A DNA stretch of 64,000 nt. It comes from Kuschelorhynchus macadamiae. Lineage: Eukaryota; Arthropoda; Insecta; Coleoptera; Curculionidae. The stretch covers positions 1 to 64,000 of the forward strand of contig JAUTXW010001636.1 of the NCBI GenBank assembly GCA_030620095.1. The letters run 5' to 3'. Position 1 is the stretch's first letter. Every line of letters begins with the position of its first letter. Both the position numbers and the translations under genes were made by a program. The notes below the pieces were generated by a model, which ran no database searches, was not told the origin of the DNA, and saw nothing but the letters and a program-made list of their open reading frames with translations. Of this stretch, positions 1 through 12,153 are shown piece after piece.

Positions 1-779
1 ATATATAGCCTGTATCTTTCGCATGAATGGCCCTTAATTTTAGACTGAAATTTGAAGAAATCGGATAAGTAGTTTTTTAGCTATGCCGTGAACAGACAGA
101 CTGACGGACAGACATACCTACAGACAGACGGAATTGAGAAAACATGTTTTCCGGCATCTAGGGACCCTCAAACGTAAAGATCTAAAAAATCTCACGAGGG
201 AAGTAATAACTAATTATCTTGTGTTTTTAACAAAATTGAATAATATTTTTGCAAAAGAAAATTTTTTTGTTCTCACAATACAAGTTTTCTTTGCACAGGG
301 GTAGCCCGCATTTAAATAAATGACACTGTATAAGTGGTTACATTTTTAGGTCAAGCGGGGCTCATAATTTTTGGTGATTGAAAAAAAAAATCTCACTTTC
401 TTTAAGTGGCTGTATAAACAGAACATATCCCGATTGTTCCACTGATTCGAACCGCCTTCCGACTTTATTAAGGCGCTTGCCATTTTGTGTATTCTTGTTT
501 TTGTCAACCAAAAAATTTTAACTAAATACATATTTAGCGAATTTTGTTATTTAGTCCCTCAGCATTTAATATATAAAATAATATTAAGTAGCTATCCTAA
601 TAAAATTGCGTAACATAATAAAAAAAGCTATTTTCTTTCTCCCTGTATATTTGTAAATAGCCCATCGTGATTTAATAGCTCGATAAAAGATTCACACAAC
701 ATTTTGGTATTCACTGTGTTTTCTGATTTGATTCATGTTGGTGACCTTTGGACCCGCACGATAAGACCGCATTCGACTA
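1..779 (-). repeat. Composite interspersed repeat, left copy
   Basis: This stretch recurs in reverse complement at 37322-38105 with only scattered differences, so the two copies are an inverted pair about 36.5 kb apart. The outer end of each copy touches an AT dinucleotide tract (window edge here, 38115 onward there). The first ~205 bases, read on the minus strand, belong to a family also seen at 48713-49640, which starts with a TTACTTCCCTCGTGAGA-like end and carries a CTGTCTGT-rich stretch. The inner end stops at a TA beside the mariner fragment that follows. Short open frames here are not genes. Seen in sequence; the family name is unknown to me. Confidence 0.7.
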
Positions 780-785
780 CAGTAC

Positions 786-1485
786 AACATTCGAAAACAG
801 TTCCCCAAAATGAAAATGAAGGAATGTTTATTATTAGTGAAGAAGCTGAAATTAACGTTCTGGCATGTATGAATGCTGATCCAAGTAATTCTACTCGCCA
901 AATTGAAAGTGAAGTTGGAGTTAACAGAGAAAGTGCAAGGAACATTTTGAAGAAACACAAGTATAAGCCCTACAAAAACCAAATCCACCAACACTTGGGT
1001 GTTAATGACTTCGCTCGGCGAGTTGAATATTGCCGATGGTGTATAGAAAATTTTAACCATAATAGTAACTTTAATAGATTAATATTATTTTCGGATGAGT
1101 CTTGCTTCACGAATCTGGGAATGTTCAACAGGAACAAAGCAAGATATTGGGCAAATGAAAATCAACATTTATTTAGAGAAGGATCTTTCCAAGAACGCTT
1201 TGGTTTAAATGTGTGGCTAGGTGTTTTAGGAACGAGAATTGTGGGCCCAATATTTTATAATAAGCCCCTTACAGCACAAACTTATTTGAACTTTCTAGAA
1301 ACAACAGTTACCGATTTTTTGGACAATTTACCTCTTGCAGAAATTCCCAACATCTACTTTCAACAAGATGGTACACCGGCCCATAATGCTCGAATTTGTC
1401 TAAATTATTTAAGTGACAGGTTTGGGGACCAATGGATAGGAAGGAATGGACCTGTAAGGTGGCCAGCACGTTCGCCTGATTTTTT
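786..1485 (+). pseudogene. Tc1/mariner-like transposase, truncated both ends
   Basis: An open frame of about 230 codons encodes the middle of a Tc1/mariner superfamily transposase, the DDE enzyme that cuts and inserts the element. Motifs in order: an HTH-like region (IESEVGVNRESARNILKKHK), the first catalytic Asp in FSDESCF, the second in QQDGTPAHNA, and the third expected Asp in RSPDF. The reading then runs into unrelated sequence after SPDF, so the C-terminus is lost. The N-terminus is replaced by the composite repeat ending at 779. A second copy at 33620-34327 keeps the N-terminal start that this one lacks. Not functional as it stands. Confidence 0.85.
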
Positions 1486-1760
1486 GACCATTTTTCCATA
1501 AAATACAAATAAGTGGGAATTATGGCACATTTTTAAGTGGTTTTATCTGGAAAACTATACATTTTAGACATAGGTTATGTTATACAAAAGTAGTTTAGAA
1601 TTGTTAAGAGAGCTCAAAAAACATAAAATATACAAGGTGTTTCATTTAAAATAATGAATTCGCAGTCATTTCCGGGGAAACGATATTCAATTGTTTTTAT
1701 GTTACAAATATTCACAATATTCAACCCTATCAACACACCAAATTCCATATTTTTATCTCT
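1486..1760 (+). repeat. Interspersed repeat shared with 27240-27500
   Basis: This segment matches 27240-27500 in reverse complement, including the TTTCCGGGGAAACGAT block and the stretch reading AATTCCATATTTTTATCTCTAGCC here. It begins exactly where the transposase homology stops, so it is either an insertion or the flank of a truncation. No coding potential seen. Confidence 0.6.
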
Positions 1761-2559
1761 AGCCGTTATCAAATGAGGCCCAGGGTAGTAGTTTCATTGT
1801 CACAAGTAGGTTTAATCGAGTTCCAGCCATCTCGGCCATATGCAAATATTTATTTCAAAACAAAGCATTTCATGGCCTTGACCCCTTTTAGTGAAGACAA
1901 CCATAAATAACGGTAGGCGCGGTCAAATTACACCATTAAATCGGAGACAAGTATAATTAGTATCAAAATGATTTGAAAGCGATAAACGAGAGGAGGAAAT
2001 CCAGGTAAGTAAAACGTGCCTGCAGGACCGGAAAATGATGTCTGTCCAATCATTTCTAAATTTAGAAGTTTGTTCAAATCTTTAAACTCAAGAGTACTGC
2101 TTAAAATATAAATTTGATGTTAGAACTAATAAACATTAACGAGTTATAGGGACAAACTGGTAAAATTTTAGTAAGAATCCTAGAAGATAAAATAAAACGG
2201 AGGCCTAATAAAATGTTTAAAGATTCGGAAAATTTCATTTCCTGGATTAAAAAACCTTCTTTTTATAAAGAGAAATAATAAATTGTAAAGTTTATTTATT
2301 ATAGATTGTAAAAAAAATATAAAAAATAATTATAATTTAGACACAAACAAAAAAAATCGAAAAATTCGCTTTTACCCATTACTTACAACTTCGTCGTACA
2401 GAATTCAACTACACACGTGTAATACATTTTATGAATCTATATAGTTTCTTTTGGTAAAAACGCGATTTCGTTGAGGCTTATAATAAGCTTACAGTGGCGT
2501 CCGATAGGGGCATTTTTTCGTCGAAAATTCTCGGACAAGTTCATTAACGGGCAAAATCA
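1761..2559. other. No gene seen; one repeat unit
   Basis: No coding signal recognised. Around 2140-2230 is one diverged unit of the tandem repeat family described at 48713-49640 (a 'gactggtaaa..ggcctaataaaatgtt' type pattern). The rest is AT-rich unique-looking sequence. Confidence 0.4.
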
Positions 2560-2934
2560 GAGAACGGGACGTCAATTTAAAAAAAAAAAGTGGTACAAAT
2601 GAGGTAATTTTAGCATTTTGCGGAGTTGAAACCTTGACTGTTTTGTCAAGGTAAAAAGGGGGGTTAGATGGGAAACATAAAGGAGATACCTATAGCTCAA
2701 ATGACGAGAAAGCAGTCGAAATGCAGAAAAACTAAAAAAACTGTTTCCGTCTTTTAAATTTCCAAAAGTCTTGAATTTAGTTAGAATATTCCCCCCTGTT
2801 GTGAAATATATAATTTTATCGGGGTGTCTGTTGTTAAAAATGTCTGCTGCTTCTCGAAATGTTTTATAATTTTCTCCGACAATTAAAATTATTTCAATTT
2901 TATCTTCTTTGCTTAATTTCCGCGGCATTTCTTT
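2560..2934 (-). pseudogene. Tc1/mariner transposase N-terminal fragment
   Basis: The minus strand starts with MPRKLSKEDKIEIILIVGEN and continues through REAADIFNNRHPDK and a short ...KFKTFGNLKD segment. That is the N-terminal DNA-binding helix-turn-helix found in insect mariner-like transposases (compare 37072-36773 and 61747-61940). After roughly 60 residues the frame runs into non-homologous sequence and no catalytic domain follows, so this is an internally deleted relic. Confidence 0.6.
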
Positions 2935-4151
2935 TTACTATAATATTCAAACTGATGTTTCAATAAAGTAATACAATATTGTAGTTGACAATGGCAGTGA
3001 CAATGCCATTATCAACAATCGATAAATAAGGAAATTTTGCTGGTATGTAGGTAAGAACAAGAGTAAGAAACTGGACTTGCCAATAAGAAGCCAAAGTTTT
3101 ACATTCCTTAAGAAGTGATTTCAGATAGGAAGCAACGAATCTAGTGCTAGATATGTTTTTTTATTCTAAGTAAGATTTTGTATTACATTTTGCTATAAAA
3201 TAAAAATTAAAGGTACTTTTCTCTTGAGTCAATTTCGATTTTTTGGAATTTTTGACCATCCTGTATATGGAATCTCAAGTTTGAATATTTTAATATTATT
3301 TTGACAGAAAGCAGAACTTTTTATAAAGAGTAACTTTTTTCCGTAAAACTACTAATAAAAAAGTTTCCCATATGTAGAGAACTTAACTAGACACACTGTA
3401 TAGGACAAGACGACACCTTAGCCGATTAAATAAACGCCACAAGAAGGGCATTCAATGAAATGCAACAACGACCGGTTAATATTTTCAATTCCTTAAGAAG
3501 AATATGGAAATTCTGTAGGCTTTGGGTAAGGAAAAATGGACATCATTTCGAGCAATATCTTTAGGGTATAGATTTAGTTTTCTGTTTGTTTTACTGATCT
3601 TTAGTGGTAGGATTAGTTTTTGGTGTTGTTGTCGTTAGTTGCTGTTTAGAGGTATTAGAGGTAGAATTATTAACATGTTCATTTTACTCAAATAATAATA
3701 CTATTCAAGATTGATGCATTCACGGGTTTAGCAGCGAAAAACAGGTTAATAATATTTCTTTTTATTATAAAACCAAGTTTTCGGTCCGATTTTGAACCTT
3801 CTTCAAGGCAACAGGCTAAAATTATAACAATGTAAGATAAATAACGCTATGATAGTACAAATCTACTTACATTTTACATTATACTTATTAAATTATTAAA
3901 TTGCTAAAATTTAAACATTTCTTGTAAAACAGTATAAAACAAGGATATACAAGGTAATAATTTGTTGTAGAATTTTTTAAAAAATTCTTGTTACTATAAA
4001 TAAAAATTCATTTCTTTTGTAAACAATCCCAACCTACTACCAAAAACTATCTCTAAAAAAATGCAAATTACTGGGCAATTCGAATAGAAAAGTATATGCT
4101 ATTATAAATTTTCGAGAAGCTTATTTTGAACTGAATAACAAAATAAAAATA
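2935..4151. other. No gene seen; one hairpin-like motif
   Basis: No coding region recognised. At 3772-3808, read on the minus strand, a GAAGA-stem-GAAAAC motif occurs with GGTTC/GGACC able to pair (see findings). Near 3222-3265 a sequence ending CCATCCTGTATATGG resembles a mariner terminal inverted repeat, but I found no partner. Confidence 0.35.
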
Positions 4152-4498
4152 TACGGGATGTCCCATTTAAAAAATTATAAGTTTGTGTTATAACTCAAAA
4201 ACGACAGTTCACATTCTCTACGCCACTGGATTTTACGTGAAAAATTGTATCAGAGCCAGTTTTTACCTTTTCGATAAGTTAAACAACAACCGAAATACGA
4301 GGGGGGCCCAAAAATGCAATATTTTCAATTTCACACTGTATCTTAAAAACGAAGGGGGCTATGAAAATTTTGTTTGGGTCATCTTTCGTTTCACAAAAAA
4401 GTAGCACCATGTCGCCAGAACCGGAAGTCTCTATCTTCACTAATAAGAGAGATGCCCCATAAAAACAACGAAAACGGGACACCCTGTACATGGAATAA
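4152..4498. mobile_element. MITE with Tc1/mariner-type ends
   Basis: The left end TACGGGATGTCCC and the right end GGGACACCCTGTA form imperfect terminal inverted repeats, each including the TA target dinucleotide. Length is about 347 bp. The interior shows no transposase. Non-autonomous mariner-type element, by inference from the ends. Confidence 0.6.
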
Positions 4499-5251
4499 AA
4501 TTGTACGTACATTTATTCATTCAGATAATAGAAATAAACTGAATAAGTAAAAAACATCTAAATCACTATTTCTATTTCAAGCTCATAGCAGTTTTCCATT
4601 TGTCAGCAACATTAAAAAAAAATTCCCATGAGTCACCCAATTAGTAAATGCCATGTAAGACCTTTCTGGTTCAATAAACATATCATGATGTGTATCGGAA
4701 ACAAACAGCCATCAGACCAATAAATAATTTAATTTTCCACCTCATAAAGTAATTTAAGGATAATAAACTAAAGATCATCATCAAGTATTGCGACGTTAGT
4801 ATATACTTTAATCTTATAATTATTTCTATTAATATTGATTTCCGTCATAAATTATTTCTATTATTTAAAGAGTTAACGATAAACATTTAAATCCTTGGCA
4901 AGTAATTACCAATTTAGCATTTGGAAGCTTCAACAGAATATAAACACATAATTATAATTTTAGATATATTAGTTTGACTAATACTTAAGGTAGTGTCAGC
5001 TGATAAACACAATGTATTTTTTTAGTAAGAACAAATATTTAATTTATCCTAATAAATAAATGTCTTACTTGCTTGAAAAAACATCATTTATTTATTATGT
5101 TATTTGTTCATAAGTTATAGTCAAGTCAATCCACTGGTTATTAATAATACGATTTTCTATAAATTTGGGTGGTAATTGTATGTAAAATAATATAACTACC
5201 TTCCAACACAATACACTTTTCAACAACTCTTCTTAACTGTTCACTCACTTT
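4499..5251. other. AT-rich stretch, nothing recognised
   Basis: I see no coding signal, repeat unit or element end here. Confidence 0.4.
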
Positions 5252-5599
5252 TCATAGAGTTTGGCGATTAATTATATGTGAAACTCCTTGATCAAGCATG
5301 ATGTTTGGTTTTAAGGATGTTACATATTTAATAAACTTATATTTAAGACAACAATGTTCTATTAACTTCTTTATTTGTTTTATCAAAAATATCTGACATT
5401 CCGACAAAAAAATAAGTTTGTCGTTTTCAGGAACATTTGGGTCTTTTAACGCTTTTTTAGTGTAAAAACCAATATCAGTCTTATTAATTGGTAAAATAAT
5501 ATCTTTATTATCAAAATTTAATTTTAAAATTTGTTGGAGACCTTTATCCATAACTTGTGTTTTTAAGATTTTTTTGATTAATTCGTTTAGTATTTGCAA
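5252..5599 (-). pseudogene. Possible hAT-type transposon protein fragment
   Basis: An open frame of about 115 residues. The segment around LSECQIFLIKQIKKLIEHC followed by KFIKYVTSLKPN resembles the helical stretch before the catalytic core in hAT-like, KIAA1586-type element proteins (family impression, not verified). No zinc finger, catalytic motif or dimerisation domain is visible, and flanking sequence is closed in all frames. It could be an internal fragment of an old element, or a chance frame. Not a host gene I recognise. Confidence 0.35.
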
Positions 5600-6130
5600 T
5601 CATACAAAAAAGGAACAATATTTTTTTATTGCTCTGAATTTTTGTTTTAAAATGGTTCTATAATAATTTTGGGTAAATACAATCAAGCAACTCTAGTGGA
5701 AATATAAATTTTATTATTTTTCCAGGTTTAGTATAAAAATCCCCTGACTTTCTATTATTTTTTGTAAATTCCCTGATTTTTAGTCAGATTTCTGAATTAC
5801 CAGACTTTTCCAGGTTTTGCCAGAAATAGCCATAATAAAAACTCATGGATCAAAGCTTTAAAATCAATGTAGTTTATATCTCATCTTTTATAGTTGATAT
5901 TTAACTGAGTGTCCACCAATATGGAAAAAAATCCTTTGTGAAGCCCATTGGTTAATCTAGGGATTAAACTGATGTTCGAAAATATTGACCCGTTACCTTG
6001 CTTTCGGTGACGCAACATGGCTTTGTTTCTGGTTGATAAGTGGACAGAATCCTCTTTCTGTTCTGTTTCTGTACCCTCATTTACATTTCTAGTGTAATGG
6101 CTCACTAAAACATTTGTTAGTCATTCACTT
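5600..6130. other. No gene seen
   Basis: The stretch contains a CCTGACTTT/CCCTGATTTTT-type run near 5735-5820 of the kind scattered around old transposons. No coding frame could be supported. Confidence 0.35.
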
Positions 6131-6555
6131 TTGTCGCACAAATTGTCAGCTTATCGTATCTCATCTTCCCTATTATGGATTGAGCCATATATTTCAGATC
6201 GTAATCAGCAATTTATAATCTGTAACTATTTACCTGGTGTACTGCAGGGTTCCCAACTTGCTCCGCTACTTTTTAATCTGTTTATTAATGACATAGGAAT
6301 AACATTGAAATCAAGGTTTTTATTAGTTGCTGATAACCACAAACTGTACTCTGTAACTGTGGAATAACTTCAAGAAGTTTGTATATAATCAGCCTCCAGT
6401 CATTGGTCATGCTAATAAAATTTAAAAAAAATAATATATAAATAAAGTAAAGGTTTTTGTTAAAATAATGTGTCAAGGTTTTGCAAATGTTAATGCTGAC
6501 TGACAGAATTCTCTATAGCAGCTATGTGAGGTCGGTATTTGAATTCTCCAATATG
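6131..6555 (+). pseudogene. LINE reverse transcriptase remnant, 5' part
   Basis: This is a remnant of a non-LTR reverse transcriptase: VLQGSQLAPLLFNLFINDI (the usual PQGS..PLLF..INDI region) followed by VADNHKLYS where the catalytic F/YADD should be. The second Asp of the ADD box is Asn here and an in-frame stop follows. Near 6497-6547 the next domain reads ILYSSYVRSVFEFSN, typical of the region after the RT. It is cut by the foldback element at 6556, and the 3' end of the same copy seems to resume at 7418. Confidence 0.6.
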
Positions 6556-7417
6556 TACAGGGTCTTCCATTGAGAAGGAAAAACGATATTTTTTTTACTT
6601 CCCCCGTATTTCTCAAGAAATTCAAAATAGCCAATCAATGTATTTTATCTCGGAGAATTCGAAAATCGTAACAAAAAAACCATTGAATGAGAAACAAAAC
6701 ATTTACGCCAAGGATGTTGCGATTTTTAAACTGAACACCCTATATATTATTACATTTTTGGTTTCTATGGTCAATTCTAAGTGTTTTTTAATAAGGGAAC
6801 TATATGTCTCCCTTCAACTGTTTTTGATTTATTGATGTTTCAAAAAATGGCTTATTGATGTTTCAAAATATCGCCTGCATTTCCTATGAATATATTCAAT
6901 TAAATAGGTAGCAAAATAATTTCCATCAAACAAAAAAACGGAAATTATTTTGGTACCTATTTAATTGAATATATTTATATGAAATGCAGATGATGCACGT
7001 AATCGCCGTTTTTTTTGTTTGACTGGCATCATAAGATAGCTTATCAAAAATTAAGATAGGAATGTGAAAGTTATCTTGCTCTAGGTCCTACCGTTCAGGT
7101 GCTATGACGGCTCAAAAAAGAAAAAAATGTCAATTTTCAGAGATCAATAAATCAAAAACAGTTGTACATATAGTACCCTTATGAAAAAACACTTAGAATT
7201 GATCATAGAATCCAAAAATGTAATAATATATAGGATGTTCCATTTAAAAAACGCAACATTCTTGGCTTAAGTCTTTCGTTTCTCATTTAATCGTTTTTTT
7301 GTTACGATTTTCGAATTCTCCTAGCTAAAATAGATCGATTGACTATTTTGAATTTCTTAAGAAATACGGGGGAAGTCAAAAAAATCGGGTTTTTCCTCCT
7401 CAATGGAAGACCCTGTA
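6556..7417. mobile_element. Foldback Tc1/mariner-type element
   Basis: The ends are TACAGGGTCTTCCATTGAG and its inverse CTCAATGGAAGACCCTGTA. The arms pair over roughly 285 bp on each side (about 6556-6840 with 7130-7417). A second inner inverted pair lies around 6895-6975 (AATTATTTTG..TACCTATTTAATTG). No transposase is present. The insertion splits a LINE remnant and is flanked by TA. A partial relative sits at 19231-19712. Confidence 0.75.
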
Positions 7418-7860
7418 CATTTATTGAATTTCCTTGATATAAGCTTAATAGAAATAAGACCAATTTATTGATTGATCAAATGTTGTTCTATTTAATTAAT
7501 AATTTATTAAAAGAAGAAGTAAATATTACAATATTTCTTTTATATTTAATATATTAAATAATCATATCTCAGCTTTAAATTTGTACATTTTCAATTGTAG
7601 AACCCATAAGCTATCTCTGTATTTGACTCACTTTAGAACATTGTATTTTATGTTTAATCCTGTAAACAGAATATCATCAACTATGAATACCTATTACGAT
7701 CAATTACCCATGTTTTAAATAGCAACAATCATTATTACAATACCAGAACCAAGGATTCCTTCACCCTGGCTTACCATATCATTTTATCATTAAGTTCTAC
7801 AATGTTTTGTTGACACAAATAAAATTTATTGAACTTGAAAAGCTTAAACTAAAAGTCAAA
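7418..7860 (+). pseudogene. LINE 3' end remnant
   Basis: A weak NNHYYNTRTKDSFTL match near 7725-7770 is the conserved C-terminal tract of CR1/Jockey-like ORF2 proteins. The copy ends with AATAAAATTTATTGAACTTG near 7820-7840. It is probably the continuation of the remnant at 6131-6555. Confidence 0.45.
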
Positions 7861-8219
7861 GTCAAAAGCTTTTTACTAACATGAATAGCCCATTTTCAAG
7901 ATTTTTATTATTGAGATTATGTTTTATACTGATTTTTGTAACTTATGAGATTATGACGTGTTTGTAACTAATCTATTAATCGATTTTTAAACTGTTTGGT
8001 TATCTTAAAGCTAGAATTTATTTATTTGTTTAACAGTGACCTACCACTTAACTTGTGAAAACATTTTAATATGCCTATCACCAATAAAAATTCATTCATT
8101 TCTTTTTTAGTGTACCAAAGACTAAATTTAAAATCAATGCAAAGAGACTAATTTTAGATTGGTGTCTGTACAATTTCTAGATATATATACATTAATAAAT
8201 AAATAAAAACAAAACTTAC
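7861..8219. other. Intronic sequence with a LINE-like 3' tail
   Basis: Just downstream of the donor of exon 3 of the minus-strand gene. Near 8080-8105 is a plus-strand AATAAAAATTCATTCATTTC tail of the kind that ends LINE copies here. No coding frame. Confidence 0.35.
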
Positions 8220-8721
8220 CACTCGAATTTTGAACCTCAAATGTAGCATTGCCTCCCACACTACTCCCATTACTTCCCTCCAGGGTTCTTTCTGGTGTAA
8301 TAGTTACATTATTATCTAACAAAGATGCATTCTTTCTGAAAGTGTTATCCCGAGTTATCTTCTTCAGGAAATTTTCCGGAGTATCAGAATTCAGACTACT
8401 ACAACTCTCCGTAATGCTCTGAAACATAGGCGCTTCGATGTCTTGAAGCAGTGCCGTTTCTGTGAAGTCTTTGTCTCTGATTTCCCTAAGGACGGGGTCG
8501 TTCTTGATAAAACTACTCTCCATGAGATTGGCGAACGTTGAGGAACAGAGGGAATTAACCAAGCTTGGCGGGGACATGTTTTGAAAGGAGTCTACGTCGC
8601 CGCTATTCATCATGAAACTGTCGAAGTTGTGTAGACTTGTAGGCTGAGAGAGGTCGAACTGCAGAGGTTTCACTGGCTCGGGAGGGACACTTTCTTGTTC
8701 TTCTTGAACTGTTTGAGGAAC
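8220..8721 (-). CDS. Unidentified host gene, exon 3
   Basis: A 502-base exon bounded by an acceptor (TTTTGATCTTTTCAAG before 8721) and a GTAAGT donor after 8220. It opens in phase 0, matching exon 2, and supplies residues about 139-305. The protein is Ser- and Asn-rich and acidic, without membrane segments or a catalytic motif. A conspicuous stretch reads SPPSLVNSLCSSTFANLMES, followed by KNDPVLREIRDKDF and a SSLNSDTPENFL segment; this mixture looks like a conserved scaffold or cytoskeletal/regulatory protein. I do not recognise the family. Its low-complexity composition and clean phasing across three exons mark it as a real gene. It continues leftward, exon 4 not identified. Confidence 0.75.
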
Positions 8722-9269
8722 CTTGAAAAGATCAAAATAGCAGAATCCATAATATATTATTTTCTATCAAGAAACAAAGCTCAGAAATCGTGAAATTCTA
8801 GCAAAAACCATGTGAATGTCACCGGGCATGTACTCGACATGTTAAGCATTTCTAATACAAAGTAAATAATAACTGTGAAAGTCAAAATAGGATGATAGCT
8901 AGGAAATTGCATGCAATGTTGAATTCTGGAGAAGTAGTGATGATGTAGGAAAAGCTTGGTGAAAAGCATTCTGTAGTCCTTTCTATAATTTTATTATTAT
9001 ATTGAAGCGTTCAAAAATGTACTTATACTGCCATTGTGTTGTACTCTTCCAGAATTCATAGTTGTTCAAAAGGAATGTTACTCTATTTAGCAACACTGTA
9101 AAATGTCACAATTATGAATTATTTCTCGGTTCTAAATTGCTCCATGGTTTATTCTTTTAATCTACTCTATTTGCCACAATCTTAATTACAAACAAAAAAT
9201 CTTGAATATCTAATGTATTCTTTTGTAACAAGAGTTGATAGGACACTGTAATGTCCCTGATATAGTGAT
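8722..9269 (-). other. Intron 2 of the minus-strand gene
   Basis: Sequence between exon 3 and the LINE remnant at 9270. I see no element ends or coding frame. Confidence 0.4.
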
Positions 9270-10565
9270 TTAAGTTTTTAGATATTAAAAATCTCAAAGC
9301 CTTAGGTTGGGATAATATTTGTGTTAGGGTGCTACTAACGCTTCCTTATCACACTTTGATCGCATTAGCTGAAGCTATTAGTTGGTCATTTACATGCGGA
9401 GAATTTCTATCTGATATGAAATTTGCTACTGTGATTCCAATTTTTAAGAGTTGATGTTCCCTCCAATTTTAAGCCAATTTCCCTGCTCTCCACCTTATCT
9501 AAAGTTATAGAGAAACTTATGAATAAAAGAGGATGCTACTCTTTCTCAAAAAACACAGTATTCTTACCATACAACAATTTGGATTTCAATCATTATTGTC
9601 CACAGATGACGCCATATTCTCTTTTCTTGATACTTTATACTAACGTCTAAATGACGGAGAGGTTGCTGCTGCGGTGTTCTGTGATCTATCTAAGGCATTT
9701 GACTGTGTGGATCATAGAATACTGCTCAGCAAGCTTGAAGTTTATGGATTTAGGGGGCAAGCTTATGCCTGGTGTAGTTCTTACTTGGCTGATCGGTGTC
9801 AAATTGTAAGTTTTAAAAATGACCAGTCAGGCATATTAAATACTGCTGCAGGTGTTTCACAGGAGTTTGTTTTGGGTCCATTGCTTTTTTGCTATATGTT
9901 AATGATCTGCCACGCATTAACATACAAGGTTTGTTTACTGATGACACAACTGTTTTGTGGCACCACCATGATCCCAAACAGTTGGATCTCTACATAGATG
10001 AAATTTGAGAAACTATTTTGAATATGAATTCCAAGATTGCAAGGAGTTGCGAATTGTCTCTCGCGAGCTAGATTTATCAATGGCAAAGAGTGTGTATCAT
10101 GCCTCGGTAGAGGCACTATGGCGAAAGAAATTTCGTTCAGAAATCCTAACTGAAAATATATATACAGTTGACGAATATTTTACCGATAGACCTTGAGTGC
10201 ATTTTTGCTAAATATTGTCTACCATATTTCTTTGACTAAGTACATTTTTACTTTTAACTTTAATGTATTGTTCGTCTTATCTTTTAACTGACTACCTGTT
10301 ATAACTGGATTTTAGTTTTTAAGCTTTTTCTTTTTTAAATTTTATTTACAATTCTTTAGTTTTCAGTTAGTATATTACATTATATACAATGAAAGGAGCA
10401 AACATGGTCATATCTATTTATATATTTGTGCTGATACATCTATATTTATATTTTTTTTTATTTAGCATTGTCAATAATACAGTTTGGTATGTTTATTCTA
10501 ACATATCTTATCTTTTTTATTTAGCTTTATCAATGATGCTTTTCAGTTTGAGTTTGAGTTTATAA
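9270..10565 (+). pseudogene. LINE reverse transcriptase remnant
   Basis: A damaged CR1/Jockey-like ORF2 antisense to the host gene. The reading begins near LGWDNICVRVLL and continues with FATVIPIFK, then FCDLSKAFDCVDHRILLSKL (the first catalytic Asp region), GVSQEFVLGPLLF (normally PQGSVLGP) and, after a frameshift, FTDDTTVLWH carrying the Y/FxDD catalytic pair. Several stops and frameshifts interrupt it, and sequence after the thumb is deleted. It ends near 10560 with a TTTGAG repeat tail. Confidence 0.75.
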
Positions 10566-12153
10566 TTTTTACATCAATATCCCTGGATTACATCCAATTA
10601 GCCCTAGATTTCCTCATATTACCCCTGAGTAACCTCCTATTTTCCAGCACTACCCTACTATTACCCAAAAATTCCCTTGAGAATATAAAAATATAATAAA
10701 TAAATAAAAAAAACACAAACCAAGGCAAAGAGGGGTCAAAATAAATTCCCTTCATAGATTAACAAAGCCTTCTCATAGACTTCTACACTTTAAACCTATT
10801 TTTTTTTCAAAATCATAGTTCTTCGGATTAGATTGTGTCAAAATTACTATCCGACGTTTCACTTTCGATTGCATGAGGCATCTTAATTCAGTGTTCAGAT
10901 CTCGTGGACTAAAGATCCCTGAAGATGCCTCGCGCAATAGAAGGCGAAAAGTCGAAGAGTTATTCCAATTTCACAAGGTCTAATACCAAGAATCATGGTT
11001 CCTTAATTCTCTCTAGTTTTTCCTTATTCTGAAGTTAAAACCATATGAACAAAAAAATGTTTCGTTAAAAAAACATTTACTAGAATTTTAACTTTTATCT
11101 TATTTTTAATTATTGACATCTGCTAAAATCTGATAATAATAATAACTCCTTTAATTATTAGTAAGTCAGAAACATACTTGGAAATATGTATCCATGGGTT
11201 ATTATTATTACTAATGACCTCATGTTAAAATGCCACAAAAAAAACAAACTCAAGCATTCACATATTACATTATTAATTTATACAATAACATATTCATGCA
11301 ATTATTCATAATTAAAAGATTAAATAAGTTCTAACTCATGCATTATACTGTTTTGTAAACAAAACCTGCCTTCTGAATTATTTATTTTAGTTCAAGCAAA
11401 CAATAAATGTTACAATCTTACATAAGCCATTAGGGCAATTTCTATATATAAAGCCATTATAGTCTAGGCAAAGAAAAATAATTTCGCTAATCTAGTTTTG
11501 AGAACTTCTTAAGGAACTTTTTTTTTATTTAAATAGAAACAAATCTTTATACTTGTCTATAATAAATCACATATATTTATAGTTCAATGAAGTAGTTCAC
11601 AATTCACAATAAAAACAATTTGATTACTGTAAATATTTTAATGAACTGAAAAACAAATATTAAATATTATGATATCAATTATTGGGCAGTCAAAGAGGTC
11701 CTGACCCAAAATAATTTTATAGAAATTAATGAAGGTTTGTGGGTGCTCAGTTGAGAGTAATTTTCCACTGTTTATAAGAACTTTTTCTATTATTTTTACA
11801 TAATTTTACTTGATGCATACAATATCATTCCTTGCATCATAGAGGGTTTGTACCATTGCTTAAAAAGACACAATAAGTAACATGTACCGTAAAATAAAAG
11901 CTAACTGTAATGAAAACTGGTCAGAGAAATCACTATAATTTTTGAATGTGTTGACATAGAGCAATAAGCAAAAAATCAAATTGAATCTGAAGGACAAAGC
12001 AACAACACAACATAATCATAGTGTGGCCAAGTCATGTACCTACAAAATAAAACTAAAATCATATTCCTACATTTCCTCTTTCAAAACGTATTTAACCTTA
12101 AATTTGACCACCATTTTCTTTCGATCACTTCAATTGTCTATCAGTGTATATAC
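10566..12153 (-). other. Remainder of intron 2
   Basis: AT-rich intronic sequence. The palindrome at 10856-10953 is listed separately. No other structured feature seen. Confidence 0.4.
10856..10953. repeat. Inverted repeat with CTGAAGA...GAAAA core
   Basis: Two 33-base arms (10856-10888 and 10921-10953) are imperfect reverse complements. The right arm reads CTGAAGATGCCT, then a short loop, then AGGCGAAAAGTCG, so GCCT and AGGC can form a stem between CTGAAGA and GAAA. That arrangement resembles a hammerhead-ribozyme core with one changed base, as reported for Penelope-like elements. Inference only. Confidence 0.4.

Noticed and set aside
704..785. N-terminal extension of the transposase frame at 786
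   Set aside because: These codons lie in the composite repeat also found at 37322, so the extension is a fusion artefact, not the transposase start.
4183..4512. Short frames on both strands inside the MITE at 4152
   Set aside because: The interval is bounded by terminal inverted repeats and contains no transposase motif.
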